DNA of 43,517 bases, taken from NCBI GenBank assembly GCA_044227665.1, contig JBGAWK010000018.1, forward strand, positions 1 to 43,517. The letters run 5' to 3'. Below are positions 8,144 to 17,709 of the stretch, in pieces. The DNA is from JBGAWK01 sp044227665 (GTDB lineage Bacteria > Bacteroidota > Bacteroidia > Chitinophagales > JADIYW01). Positions within the stretch are counted from its first letter, which is position 1. Every line of letters begins with the position of its first letter. Made by a program: the position numbers and the translations under genes. The notes beneath the pieces are model-generated. The model searched no databases, had not been told where the DNA came from, and saw only the letters and a list, made by a program, of their open reading frames with translations.

Positions 8144-8785
8144 ATGAAAAAGATTATGGCAATACTCTGCGTATTATCACCTGCTATTCTCGTTGCGCAA
8201 CCTCCTACCCCATCTGTGATTTTAGGTGGTAGTGGTAATATCGGCTTTTCCCTGAAAAATGATGAATCTGATGCCGCCACTTTTACTATGGCTTTCAAGC
8301 CCAATGTGGGCTTCATGTTCAACCAAAAATGGTCTTTACATGCTAGTTACGGACAGGTATATAACTATCTCAATTATATCAATCTACAGGACAAGAAAAG
8401 ATATATTTACAACAAAATGTTCTTACAATTCCAGCTAAGCAGTAGAAGATATTTTATGATTTCAGAGAAATTTGGATTTTATATAGAGCCTCAAATATTA
8501 AGTTATATCAAAGTTGTAGATAAACAGAATATCGAAGGTGTACGCAAAAACCAACTCAAATATCAGAAACAATTTTCATTCAGCTTTGGTGCTGAACCGG
8601 GGCTTATATTTTTCCCTAAGGAAGACATAAGCATAGACTGCGGCATAGGTGGCATAGGCTACACCCTAGATATAGAGAAATGGTCTGTAAATACGAAACT
8701 AAAGCATACCTTCAGTACGTTCATCCAGCCTGTAGGCGTAAGTGTGGGCGTAAGAAAATATTTTATACCCAAATCTAAGTCTTAA
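8144..8785 (+). CDS. Outer-membrane beta-barrel protein (second)
   Basis: A 213-residue protein with a signal peptide (MKKIMAILCVLSPAILVAQ, cleavage near residue 19). Amphipathic strands with aromatic girdle residues follow (WSLHASYGQVYNYLNY, RRYFMISEKFGFYIEPQ, FSFGAEPGLIFF). It has the look of a small barrel of the porin-like or outer-membrane-protein beta-barrel class. It is not obviously a close copy of the preceding barrel gene, although the two genes share promoter layout. No function can be assigned. Its last 4 nt overlap the convergent MuiA-like gene, with no terminator between them. Confidence 0.7.
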   Translation: MKKIMAILCVLSPAILVAQPPTPSVILGGSGNIGFSLKNDESDAATFTMAFKPNVGFMFNQKWSLHASYGQVYNYLNYINLQDKKRYIYNKMFLQFQLSSRRYFMISEKFGFYIEPQILSYIKVVDKQNIEGVRKNQLKYQKQFSFSFGAEPGLIFFPKEDISIDCGIGGIGYTLDIEKWSVNTKLKHTFSTFIQPVGVSVGVRKYFIPKSKS

Positions 8786-10407
8786 TTTTTCTCTATAATC
8801 TGCTTGTCTTCAGGATATTTTATGGTGTATATGATTTTTAGCTTGCGCGTCTCGCCAGCTTTGAGATTCAAATCCCAAAGTAGTTTGCCGTACTCAGCGG
8901 AATACTGTGCATTAGAAATGTCTTCAACTTCTACAAGTATCTCTTTATTTTGAGATATAGGTATCTGATCCAAAATTTCTAATCGTACAGGAATATTTTT
9001 ATTATTTTTTATTAGTAGTTCATAAGCATAAGTCACTCTTTTGGTATTACCTATAGACTTAGTGCTGCCGTATTCATTGAGCATGGTACGCTTTACCATT
9101 ACATTTTCGTCTTTGCCTAATGACACCAGCAAGGTATCGGCAGTTACTTGTGGTTGTATTGTGGACTGCCCTACGTACATATCATCAAAGAAAATATTCG
9201 CTTTCCCTGGCAACAAATTATACTGATTCCACCCTGTAATCTTTGCAAGCAGGTAGGCCGCTTTATCTTTTTTGGGAACAGCATGATGTACAAATGTCGC
9301 AGGCATAGTATAGGCATCAATAGCGACCATATTGTCTTTATTGTTGGCTTGGATTTCCTGTGTTTTATCTATAGCATATTCTACGTTTACCGTGCCTTCC
9401 TGAGCAGTTACGCCTATAGCCTCAGGGACAAATCCGGGTTCAAAAACACCATCATCGTCGGCTCGTGCCACATCCATAGCTATATTGCGCTGCATCATCT
9501 GAACCGGAGCCGAAGACTTCATCTCATATTTCTCATATAATATTGGCGTATAAAAATCCACATAGAGAGGATTCAAGATAGGACGTTCATTATTTTGAGA
9601 GGGCATACCTGTAGATACTGTCAATTTTACGTCTTTCCAATCATAGCCTGTACTTTGATGTATATTAGCCTTGTACAGCCACGATACATTTTGCTCGTTA
9701 CCTTTAGCTTTGATTTCATAGATAGGTGTCCATCCTGCGCCACTTACTAGATAGCTACACTTGAGCGTGGCCTGCACGGCAGACTTTGCTTCCACTACTA
9801 GCACTAATTCAGTTATGGGCTTGGACATTGAGGCGTTTTCCTGAATTTGGCGATTGAGGTTGGCAACTTTTTCAGCACCATCTTTCTCTTGTTTTTTAAT
9901 GTTAAAAATCTTCTCTCGTATTTGCATACTACGCTCTCTGTATATATCCGCCAATATTGAGATGTCAGATACTTTTAAAGACTCTTCGGCACTTCCCAAG
10001 GTAGTATTTTTGTTTATCACCGCTAATTCTCCTTCATATACGCTGCGTTGTTCTTTAAGCCATTCCAGTTTTTCATTGAGGACTTTGACACTATCGCGCC
10101 AAGATTCTAATCGTAAATCTTCCTTTGATTTTGAAAGATAATTGACACGTGTAGTAGCAGATAGCAGGGCAATACCTCCTTTGGTATAAACTTGTAAGGT
10201 GTTGATATCCAACATGGGAGAGACTTCGGAGAGTACAATCTCATGAGTACCTTCGGCTACGGACAAGCTTACGCTACGTGTTTCTTTTGCCATCTGGCGA
10301 TATACGGTAACCTCTGTAACTTTTGAATCCGGTCTATAGGACGTAGCGGATACCGAAAAAACTACGAGGGATAATCCTAATACAGATAAAAAAGTCTTTA
10401 TTTTCAT
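8782..10407 (-). CDS. Mucoidy inhibitor MuiA family protein (DUF4140 + DUF4139)
   Basis: A 541-residue exported protein with a signal peptide at residues 1-21. An N-terminal DUF4140-like beta domain (VTEVTVYRQMAKETRSVSL) is followed by a long coiled-coil stretch at about 80-190. The C-terminal DUF4139 domain begins at VLVVEAKSAVQATLKCSYLV and includes GWTPIYEIKA and the GYDWKDVKLTVSTG signature. Members occur widely in bacteria. The name comes from a Myroides/enterobacterial mucoidy phenotype, and the biochemical role is unknown. It stands alone on this strand, with 119 bp to the next gene. Confidence 0.88.
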   Translation of the reverse strand: MKIKTFLSVLGLSLVVFSVSATSYRPDSKVTEVTVYRQMAKETRSVSLSVAEGTHEIVLSEVSPMLDINTLQVYTKGGIALLSATTRVNYLSKSKEDLRLESWRDSVKVLNEKLEWLKEQRSVYEGELAVINKNTTLGSAEESLKVSDISILADIYRERSMQIREKIFNIKKQEKDGAEKVANLNRQIQENASMSKPITELVLVVEAKSAVQATLKCSYLVSGAGWTPIYEIKAKGNEQNVSWLYKANIHQSTGYDWKDVKLTVSTGMPSQNNERPILNPLYVDFYTPILYEKYEMKSSAPVQMMQRNIAMDVARADDDGVFEPGFVPEAIGVTAQEGTVNVEYAIDKTQEIQANNKDNMVAIDAYTMPATFVHHAVPKKDKAAYLLAKITGWNQYNLLPGKANIFFDDMYVGQSTIQPQVTADTLLVSLGKDENVMVKRTMLNEYGSTKSIGNTKRVTYAYELLIKNNKNIPVRLEILDQIPISQNKEILVEVEDISNAQYSAEYGKLLWDLNLKAGETRKLKIIYTIKYPEDKQIIEKN

Positions 10408-10526
10408 AAAAATATATATGTCGTAAATATATCAATTCTCTTGCCAGAAGATCTAATTATTCTACAACGAATAAAATTATAAGAAATTGTAACTTATCAT
10501 TGTATTAGAGACAAGAAGGATAGTAC

Positions 10527-11228
10527 CTACATTTGAAATTTGTAACCTATACCTCTTACAGTTTGAATATGGTCTTTGCCTATTTTTTTGCGTAGCTTTT
10601 TAATATGTGTATCTATATTTCTGTCACCCACAATGATATCGTCGCCCCAAACTTTAGTAAGGATAGTATTTCTTCTAAAAACCTTGCCAGGCTTTGTAGT
10701 CAAAAGCATGAGCAATTGAAATTCCTTTTTTGATAGCTCCAGGGCTTCGCCTTTTTTGTAAGCCATCACTTCTTCTTCGTCAATCTCTATATGTCCAAAT
10801 TTCAGTATCGTATGTTCCGCTATATCTATACTGGGAACGTATCTATTGACAATAGCATAAATCTTTGCTTTTAATAACTTGTTTTTAAGTGGATAAATTA
10901 CATATTCATCGCATCCTGCCTCGTAAGCCGCTAATTGGAGATATTCCTCTGAAGACTCCGCAATGAAGATTATGGGGATAGTTTTTGTCTGTGGATTTTT
11001 GCGTATATCACTACATAATTCTATGCCATCTAATTTAGAATTATACGATTTCCCTATTATAATTATATCGGCATTGAATTGTACTGTCTGTCCTATAATA
11101 TTTTGGAAGCTATCCATTTTTTTGACCTTAAAATCATGTTTTTTGAGCCCCTCTATCATCTCCGCATACTGACCATCTGCTATGATTAAAACATGAATTT
11201 TGTCATTTTTCTTTTTGGCGACCCCCAT
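10527..11228 (-). CDS. OmpR-type response regulator with a degenerate receiver
   Basis: A 233-residue DNA-binding regulator with an N-terminal receiver fold (about 10-130) and a C-terminal winged helix (about 142-233) of OmpR/PhoB type. The winged helix contains LELSKKEFQLLMLL, the WGDD turn, DRNIDTHIKKLRKKIG and TVRGIGYKF. In the receiver the expected phosphoacceptor Asp is replaced by Gly59 (I-I-I-I-G-K). The first-strand acidic pair is reduced to one Asp (A-D18), and the conserved Lys before Pro is Tyr112 (I-Y-P-L). Phosphorylation by the usual route is therefore unlikely, and the protein probably responds by ligand, dimerisation or abundance. No kinase gene adjoins it. Confidence 0.88.
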   Translation of the reverse strand: MGVAKKKNDKIHVLIIADGQYAEMIEGLKKHDFKVKKMDSFQNIIGQTVQFNADIIIIGKSYNSKLDGIELCSDIRKNPQTKTIPIIFIAESSEEYLQLAAYEAGCDEYVIYPLKNKLLKAKIYAIVNRYVPSIDIAEHTILKFGHIEIDEEEVMAYKKGEALELSKKEFQLLMLLTTKPGKVFRRNTILTKVWGDDIIVGDRNIDTHIKKLRKKIGKDHIQTVRGIGYKFQM

Positions 11229-11250
11229 TTACTGTGATTGTAGTTAGTAC

Positions 11251-11258
11251 CAAATATA
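11251..11258 (-). promoter_or_regulatory. -7 element (TATATTTG) of the degenerate-receiver regulator
   Basis: An exact minus-strand TAnnTTTG match 22 nt before the ATG at 11228. No clear -33 box. Confidence 0.4.
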
Positions 11259-11325
11259 CCTTGCAAGTATAATACATATATTTTCTTCATCATAAATATT
11301 CAAAAAATTCATATAAAATACATAT

Positions 11326-12576
11326 TTATTGAACAATTATTGAGGATGAGTAATATATCTTATTACTATAGTCAGTCAGAATAACTTTATATATTCCTTT
11401 GGGTAATACTGTGGCATTTATGGAAGAAATATTATTTTGTATAGGACTTGTAAGTACCATTCTACCTTCTGTATCTATAATATTTACGAGCAATTGCTTA
11501 CGCAGGTCATTAATTTCTATAGTAATATTATCTATTACGGGGTTAGGATATATTCTTGCCGGTATATATTGAAGATAATTTTTTATGGGCGTAGATACGG
11601 CATCACATATCACGTACTTATGCATAAAATTTGCTATCATCGTCATAGTACTGTCGTATATCGGTTGTACAGGTGTACCGTCATCATTACTTTTGTATGG
11701 TACATGTCCTACGCCTGGAACAATATATAGTGGATTGTCCATTCCTATTTCCATAGCATACTCATGCAATTTTATACTTCCGCATACTATGGGTAGCGTA
11801 GGTATAAAATAGGGTCTTCCATATCGAGATGGCACAGATAAATCTGTATTGTTATGAACGGAGACCATAGGAATGTCTTTATTGTCATCGAGATAGTGCT
11901 TATCTCGAAGGGCACCACTTATCTGTACTACTCCCTTTACTCGCGAGGAATAACCAACACTCCCACTATTGCCTTCTATGCCGCCTAGCTGATTGACATA
12001 CTGACGAAATTCCGGCTCTAGCTCTTCTATATTGTCCATATATACGGCATGCATCGCTGCAAGTGCTCCTGCAGAACATCCGCCCATAAATATTTGGTTG
12101 GTATCTATACCATACACATTACTACTATCTTTAGCAATGCGATAAAAATATCGTATCCCTGCCTTAGCATCCTGTACAGCACGCATCACTGCCTTTATCA
12201 TTTTTTCTGGAGAAATAAGATTTAATGGATTTGCCTCTATTCTGTATGACAGAGAGGCGGCCGTATAACCTCTACGTGCCATCTCATAGCAAGGATAGTA
12301 AGCTTCTTGCATATTCTTATCACCATTGAGAAATGAACCACCATGCATGAATAATAACAAAGGTCTATCTATAAGACTGTCATTATAGGGTTGATAAAAA
12401 TCGAGGTACAAATCTTTCCATGACCCATCACTATTTTTACTTCTACCATACCATATATCCTTAGTAATGAGTACAGAATCGGCAACTATGATATTGCCAT
12501 ATCTATCTCCACAATCACCTCCGTATGCTTGCAGCTCACTAAATAATATCAGGAGAAGCAAAAAATATTTTTTCAT
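11326..12576 (-). CDS. Secreted alpha/beta-hydrolase esterase with a T9SS type A sorting domain
   Basis: A 416-residue protein with a signal peptide at residues 1-17. The esterase domain has the oxyanion motif H-G-G (78-80), the nucleophile elbow G-G-C-S-A-G with Ser168, a likely Asp245 and His291 (V-G-H-V-P). This matches carboxylesterase/BD-FAE-type hydrolases. The final 75 residues begin with I-Y-P-N-P (342-346) and contain G-R-M-V and L-P-K-G-I-Y-K-V, the hallmarks of the type IX secretion type A C-terminal domain. The enzyme should therefore be exported and anchored or released at the cell surface. It starts 24 nt after hemL ends, so it may be the last gene of that string. Confidence 0.9.
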   Translation of the reverse strand: MKKYFLLLLILFSELQAYGGDCGDRYGNIIVADSVLITKDIWYGRSKNSDGSWKDLYLDFYQPYNDSLIDRPLLLFMHGGSFLNGDKNMQEAYYPCYEMARRGYTAASLSYRIEANPLNLISPEKMIKAVMRAVQDAKAGIRYFYRIAKDSSNVYGIDTNQIFMGGCSAGALAAMHAVYMDNIEELEPEFRQYVNQLGGIEGNSGSVGYSSRVKGVVQISGALRDKHYLDDNKDIPMVSVHNNTDLSVPSRYGRPYFIPTLPIVCGSIKLHEYAMEIGMDNPLYIVPGVGHVPYKSNDDGTPVQPIYDSTMTMIANFMHKYVICDAVSTPIKNYLQYIPARIYPNPVIDNITIEINDLRKQLLVNIIDTEGRMVLTSPIQNNISSINATVLPKGIYKVILTDYSNKIYYSSSIIVQ

Positions 12577-12600
12577 ATCCTAAATATATGAAAAAAGATC

Positions 12601-13893
12601 TTAAAAATGCAATGTGCTTATCCCTTCAATAAAGTGCTGTGCCGTATATTTCAAATCCTCATAGGTATGTGCTTCAGAAACAAAGCCTACTTCGTATCCC
12701 GAAGGACCTAAGTAAATACCATGATGTAAAAGATAGGTATATAATTGTTTGAAATATTGCATAGAATCTGGGACTATAGCTCCTGCCGACTGAATAGAAT
12801 CTTCATGCGTAAAGGCTATCCAAAATATTGACCCTATATGGAATACCCTTATGGGTGTATCACTAGCTATACCCTCAAGTATAGAAGTGACAAGATAATT
12901 TGTTTTCTTTTCTAGCTCCGCATAAAATTCGGGGTGCAGGCATCTTTTCAGCTGTGCTATTCCTGCTGCCATGGCTACGGGGTTTCCAGATAGTGTTCCT
13001 GCCTGATATACGGCACCTAGCGGAGAAATATGGGACATGATTTCTTTTGAGGCGGCATAGGCGCCTACGGGCATACCTCCTCCTATAATCTTACCAAAGG
13101 TGATAATATCTGGGGCTATGCCATAATAACCCGCAGCACCTTCAAATCCCACTCTAAATCCTGAGATAACTTCATCAAAAATCAGTAATATCTTGTTTTC
13201 TGTACATAATTTCCTAAGGGCAGACAAATATTCTTTTCCTTGAAGCAACAGCCCATTATTGGCAGGTATGGGTTCTATTATCACGGCAGCTATAGCATCG
13301 CACTGTGTTCGCAATGTCTCTTCCAATATCTCAATATCATGAAGGGGAAGCACTAGGGTCTCCTGCGCATAAGCAGATGGTACTCCTGCCGATGACGACT
13401 CTCCAAATGTTACTAAGCCAGAGCCTGCCTTCACCAACATACTATCTACATGCCCATGGTAACAGCCTTCAAATTTTATAATCTTATTTTTTCCAGTTAC
13501 GCCTCTTGCCAAGCGCAATGCAGACATGACCGCTTCTGTACCAGAGCTTACAAAGCGTATCATCTCGATGTAGCGATGATTATTGATAATAAGTGATGCC
13601 AGTTCATTTTCTAATGCTGTAGGTGCCCCAAAACTCGTCCCCAATGCAACTGTATCATATATGGCACTGACGATATCAGGATGGGCATGACCACAGATAA
13701 GTGGCCCCCAAGAACAGCAATAGTCTATATAGCTGTTATTATCTTCGTCCCATAGCCTGCTACCCTTACCTTTCTTGAAAAATATAGGGTCGCCAGAAAC
13801 GGACTTAAAGGCTCTGACGGGAGAGTTTACACCTCCTGGCATCAAAGTTTTTGCGGTAGCAAATAATTCTGAAGATTTAGTTCTTGTAATCAT
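12601..13893 (-). CDS. hemL: Glutamate-1-semialdehyde 2,1-aminomutase
   Basis: HemL converts glutamate-1-semialdehyde to 5-aminolevulinate in the C5 route of haem synthesis, using PLP or PMP. The 430-residue length is normal. It begins with the family signature K-x-L-M-P-G-G-V-N-S-P-V-R-A-F. It has the SSGTEAVMSALRLAR phosphate-binding segment, FEGCYHGH (141-148), FDEVISGFR (239-247) and the PLP lysine K268 in F-G-K-I-I-G-G-G. The ATG lies 17 nt inside the end of the upstream histidine kinase gene, which implies cotranscription and perhaps translational coupling. gltX, which supplies Glu-tRNA for the same pathway, lies divergently just beyond the kinase. Confidence 0.96.
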   Translation of the reverse strand: MITRTKSSELFATAKTLMPGGVNSPVRAFKSVSGDPIFFKKGKGSRLWDEDNNSYIDYCCSWGPLICGHAHPDIVSAIYDTVALGTSFGAPTALENELASLIINNHRYIEMIRFVSSGTEAVMSALRLARGVTGKNKIIKFEGCYHGHVDSMLVKAGSGLVTFGESSSAGVPSAYAQETLVLPLHDIEILEETLRTQCDAIAAVIIEPIPANNGLLLQGKEYLSALRKLCTENKILLIFDEVISGFRVGFEGAAGYYGIAPDIITFGKIIGGGMPVGAYAASKEIMSHISPLGAVYQAGTLSGNPVAMAAGIAQLKRCLHPEFYAELEKKTNYLVTSILEGIASDTPIRVFHIGSIFWIAFTHEDSIQSAGAIVPDSMQYFKQLYTYLLHHGIYLGPSGYEVGFVSEAHTYEDLKYTAQHFIEGISTLHF

Positions 13894-16800
13894 ATATCGG
13901 TAATTGTGTATAAAATATTGTTCCTTTGGGTATATTGTTCTCGAACCATATCATGCCACGACATTGTTCTATAATGCTCTTGGACATGGCTAGTCCTAAT
14001 CCTGACCCTGATGACTTGGTGGTAAAGTTGGGTTCAAAAATATGGGATTTTTTGTCTGCATCTATACCTATGCCGTTATCCTTGATAGCAACTATGACAG
14101 CGGTATCTTTTATATAAATACGGATATCTATAGTAGCGTCTACAACATCTGTAAGTGCCTGCATCGCATTTTTAATAAGGTTGTTATATACCCTCACCAA
14201 TTGTCCTCTATCGCCCCACACCCACACATCAGGAACAGCGTTTTGTATGTGTATTTTTATATCTTCTTGCTGCATAAATACTTCCGCAGCAGCCAGCACT
14301 ACATCTTTTATCCGCACTTTCTCATCCGTACCTTGTGGCATCTTGGCAAAGTCAGAAAATGCCGTGGCTATATCTGTGAGGGCATCAATTTGCTCTATTA
14401 ATCTTACAGACATGGTCTTGGCAAAATCTCGCACCTCCTCAGTATCGTCGGAAAGCAGCTTTCGTTGTAGCAGTTGAATACTTAGCTTCATGGGCGTAAG
14501 CGGGTTTTTAATTTCATGTGCCACCTGTTTTGCCATTTCACGCCAAGCACTTTCTCTTTCTGACTTTGCCAATTTATCTGCACTTTCAGCAAGTATGGCA
14601 AGTGTGACATTGTATTGATCTACCAAGAGCTTTATTTCATCATTCGTATGCCATTCTATGGGTGAATATTCTTTGCCAAATCTAAATTCAGAGATGTGTT
14701 TCTTTATTATCTCCAAGGGTTTGGTTATCCTTCTCCCTATATAAACTGAAGCATATACTGCCATCAAAAGCATGATTACATATACATTGATAAGTGCTAC
14801 CAAAAATACGGATATATCCTTTTTTTGCTCTGCTAGCTTGCCGAAATACGGGAAGTTGAAATAGCCCAGCACCTTCTTATTGTCGTCTGTAAATGCAATG
14901 TATTCAGACTGATATTTTAGCTTGTCCAGCTCCTCGGTAGCGGAGTATTGATACGATTTTATATGATATAGTGCTTGATAAGCATAAGGATTTATTTTAT
15001 TAGAAAAAAAATGAAGATTAAAAATTTCCGGTCGGGTAGTATATTCCAAATCTCCCGCCGTATTATAAATATTTATGTCAAAATCTTCTATAGCAGCGCG
15101 GCTCTTCAATTCATTGCGATATAGATATTCAAACGTAGCGCTGCCAAATTCAGGGTATAACCTGTCATAATCTAAGTGTATAAGGCTTATAAATTTACTT
15201 ACTTGGGTTTTTACTTTTTTGGCGTGGTTTTCGGCATATTGATAGCGCAAATAGAATAGGCCCATGACACTTAATACTGCCAAAGACAATAATACTATTG
15301 AGATAATTGATAGCTCTATTTGCATCTGTAAAGAGTCGGATTGTGGTGCTCTTTTTGTGAAATAATATTGCCAAAACGCATGTAATTGGTTCAACGTATC
15401 AGAAAGGAATAGTAAAAGTACGTAGAACAAAAACAGATATGAAAATATACTGATTTTTGATAGATTACTAATTTCTTCTACAGAATATACTACTTGCTTA
15501 TCTTTTTTGCTATATATATAATGCTTGTAGTTATTTTGGTAATCTACTACAAATTTACTGTCTTTATTGCGTTTGAAACTAAATACATTGGGATAGACAT
15601 ACATACCTTTATTATATGCCAGTATGCCATTGCCATATACGGCATAAGAATTGATTACAAAATCCTCATCAAAGGCAGATTTGTCGGGCTTCAACAAGGT
15701 AGGATAGGCACTAAAAGTATTGATAAATTCCGGCTTGAAAATGGCTACAAAAAAACCTAAAGTATCTATGCTGTCTTTGATTATAGGCTCAAATATCACA
15801 TACTTCTCTCCTTCCTTGCTTATAGGGGTATAATATACCCCTGAATCTATCTGCTGGGTACTGCTTCTGCTTATTAGTTGTTCATAGTAAGAAAGTGTCT
15901 TTCTATAACTGCCTTTTACAGGCATCTTATAGGTATTGTATAAAAATGTGGCTACATCATATTCGTCATTAAAAGATTTAAAAAAGGCTATATTAAAATC
16001 TTTGTCGGATTTTTTTCCCACCATATAAGGGTGCTGAAAATAGTACGACAGCCTTTTATCGTTATTGATTTTATTGGCGACCTCTATCAAAGAAAATTCC
16101 GTGGCAAAATCTCGTTCGGATGCTAGTTCTTTTAACAACAGTCTGTTGTTATCTTCTTCCTTACTTACGGAAATATTATAAAAAAGTATAGCAGAAAAAA
16201 ACGCAAATGCTCCTACCGTGAGCATCCTTGTAAGCAGCCAATAGCTGTATTTTTCCTGATATTTCTGTGCTTCTTCATGGATAATCAAGCACAACAATAC
16301 TAGCCACAGCAATAGAAATACATATAGTATAAAATCATTTTTTATCCATAAAAACTGTACAGTTAAGCTTATGCTTGCCGTAATGAGTAGCGGTATCCAA
16401 AAAAGCTTTTTATTTGAGATGCCTTGATATACAATAAATATAATATAGTAAAATGTGGTAAGAGCCAAGCCCGTTGCCGCCAATACTATTATAAGGTAGA
16501 AATTAATATTAGCGACATCATATATAGCAAATGATAATGTAGAATCCAATACTAAACTCCTATGCAGCAAGACAAGGACATTATATAATAGTCCTACCAC
16601 TATAGCTCCTAAAACAGCTTTGAATTTGGTATTAAGATGGATTCTATTTACAAAATATTTATAAATAATAGATACTACCCAAAACAGTAGGGTAATATGT
16701 AAGAACATACTGGCTAAATCCCCGCCAAAAAATCTAGACGCATAGATATGGGGAGAAAATATTTTGCTTTGAGTGCCAAATTGATAGCGTAACAAGATGA

Positions 16801-17572
16801 AGAGTACTTCTGCTATTAAAATCATGCAAAAGATGGTAATAATACTTTGTTTATGCGCTCCACTTTCCAACAAAATTTTGACATAAGTTGCCGTCCCATA
16901 AAAAAAGAACAACATACCTACGAGATAAATTAAGAATATAAAATAAAATCCAAAATTTCCTGAAAAGCTATAGGGAATAATACTAAATAATACCTCATTG
17001 CCATTCAAATAAATATTTTTAAATACATTGTGATTATCCGCATTGCTGAGGATACCTGTATTGAAAAGCAAATGTCTGTTAAAAACAAATCCCTGCTGAA
17101 AAAACTGGTTAGAATAGGGATATTTTTGATAGATAAGACCCAATGCAATTCCTTTATATCCATTAGGATAGGTATATTTAAATACTGTATAGTAGCGATT
17201 GTGAATTTTAATAAATTGGGAGTTATTATTAAAAAAATACTGAGGATTATCTATTTTTACTTTCTGGCTACTCCAAAAGTATAGAGAGTCGGAATTGTCA
17301 AAAACAAATACAGAAACACCCTCCTTCTCTAATGTTCTGCTGTCTTTTAAGAGTGAAGAAAAATCTTGTCTCTCATTATTTTTGAATTCCGAAGCGGTGG
17401 AAGCATAAAATTCTGTTGCTAATTCCTGCTGCTGTGAGATATGTTCTTCTATGACAAATCGTGCAATATCCAAGAAATTGCCTTTATCCATCCATACTTG
17501 AATTCCAGAAGAAATAGCTATAAGACATAGAGCAATAATCCATGCGCCATGATATATCTTAATATTTCTCAT
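13877..17572 (-). CDS. Large multi-pass NtrY-like sensor histidine kinase
   Basis: A 1231-residue kinase, far longer than usual. After TM1 (about 8-27) comes a periplasmic domain, then a block of about eight membrane helices, a second periplasmic stretch, two helices around 715-780, another outer domain and a final helix. The cytoplasmic end holds HAMP, the phosphoacceptor segment A-H-E-I-K-N-P-L-T-P with His1019, N-box NNLIKNAMQAL, G1 DNGIGID and G2 GSGLGLAMSK. The HEIKNPLTPMKLS core is typical of NtrY-type kinases. No response regulator adjoins it. It overlaps hemL by 17 nt and has its own upstream gap shared with gltX. The sensed signal is unknown; the polytopic N-terminus suggests a membrane or envelope cue. 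Confidence 0.92.
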   Translation of the reverse strand: MRNIKIYHGAWIIALCLIAISSGIQVWMDKGNFLDIARFVIEEHISQQQELATEFYASTASEFKNNERQDFSSLLKDSRTLEKEGVSVFVFDNSDSLYFWSSQKVKIDNPQYFFNNNSQFIKIHNRYYTVFKYTYPNGYKGIALGLIYQKYPYSNQFFQQGFVFNRHLLFNTGILSNADNHNVFKNIYLNGNEVLFSIIPYSFSGNFGFYFIFLIYLVGMLFFFYGTATYVKILLESGAHKQSIITIFCMILIAEVLFILLRYQFGTQSKIFSPHIYASRFFGGDLASMFLHITLLFWVVSIIYKYFVNRIHLNTKFKAVLGAIVVGLLYNVLVLLHRSLVLDSTLSFAIYDVANINFYLIIVLAATGLALTTFYYIIFIVYQGISNKKLFWIPLLITASISLTVQFLWIKNDFILYVFLLLWLVLLCLIIHEEAQKYQEKYSYWLLTRMLTVGAFAFFSAILFYNISVSKEEDNNRLLLKELASERDFATEFSLIEVANKINNDKRLSYYFQHPYMVGKKSDKDFNIAFFKSFNDEYDVATFLYNTYKMPVKGSYRKTLSYYEQLISRSSTQQIDSGVYYTPISKEGEKYVIFEPIIKDSIDTLGFFVAIFKPEFINTFSAYPTLLKPDKSAFDEDFVINSYAVYGNGILAYNKGMYVYPNVFSFKRNKDSKFVVDYQNNYKHYIYSKKDKQVVYSVEEISNLSKISIFSYLFLFYVLLLFLSDTLNQLHAFWQYYFTKRAPQSDSLQMQIELSIISIVLLSLAVLSVMGLFYLRYQYAENHAKKVKTQVSKFISLIHLDYDRLYPEFGSATFEYLYRNELKSRAAIEDFDINIYNTAGDLEYTTRPEIFNLHFFSNKINPYAYQALYHIKSYQYSATEELDKLKYQSEYIAFTDDNKKVLGYFNFPYFGKLAEQKKDISVFLVALINVYVIMLLMAVYASVYIGRRITKPLEIIKKHISEFRFGKEYSPIEWHTNDEIKLLVDQYNVTLAILAESADKLAKSERESAWREMAKQVAHEIKNPLTPMKLSIQLLQRKLLSDDTEEVRDFAKTMSVRLIEQIDALTDIATAFSDFAKMPQGTDEKVRIKDVVLAAAEVFMQQEDIKIHIQNAVPDVWVWGDRGQLVRVYNNLIKNAMQALTDVVDATIDIRIYIKDTAVIVAIKDNGIGIDADKKSHIFEPNFTTKSSGSGLGLAMSKSIIEQCRGMIWFENNIPKGTIFYTQLPIYDYKN

Positions 17573-17695
17573 CCCTTATGCAATAATACGATGAAAATTG
17601 TCCTTATATCTAAGAATTCACATCAAATATTCCCAAAGCCAAAACTTATCTTTTTCTTTAATGTCTTATAGTTTCTAATCTGGAGGAGAGCGTAT

Positions 17696-17703
17696 TATCT
17701 TTG
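17696..17703 (+). promoter_or_regulatory. -7 element directly before gltX (TATCTTTG)
   Basis: An exact TAnnTTTG match ending 6 nt before the gltX ATG. A GTTTC at 17671-17675 is a weak -33 box at about 20 nt. Transcription should begin at or next to the ATG. Confidence 0.5.
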
Positions 17704-17709
17704 CCTGGC

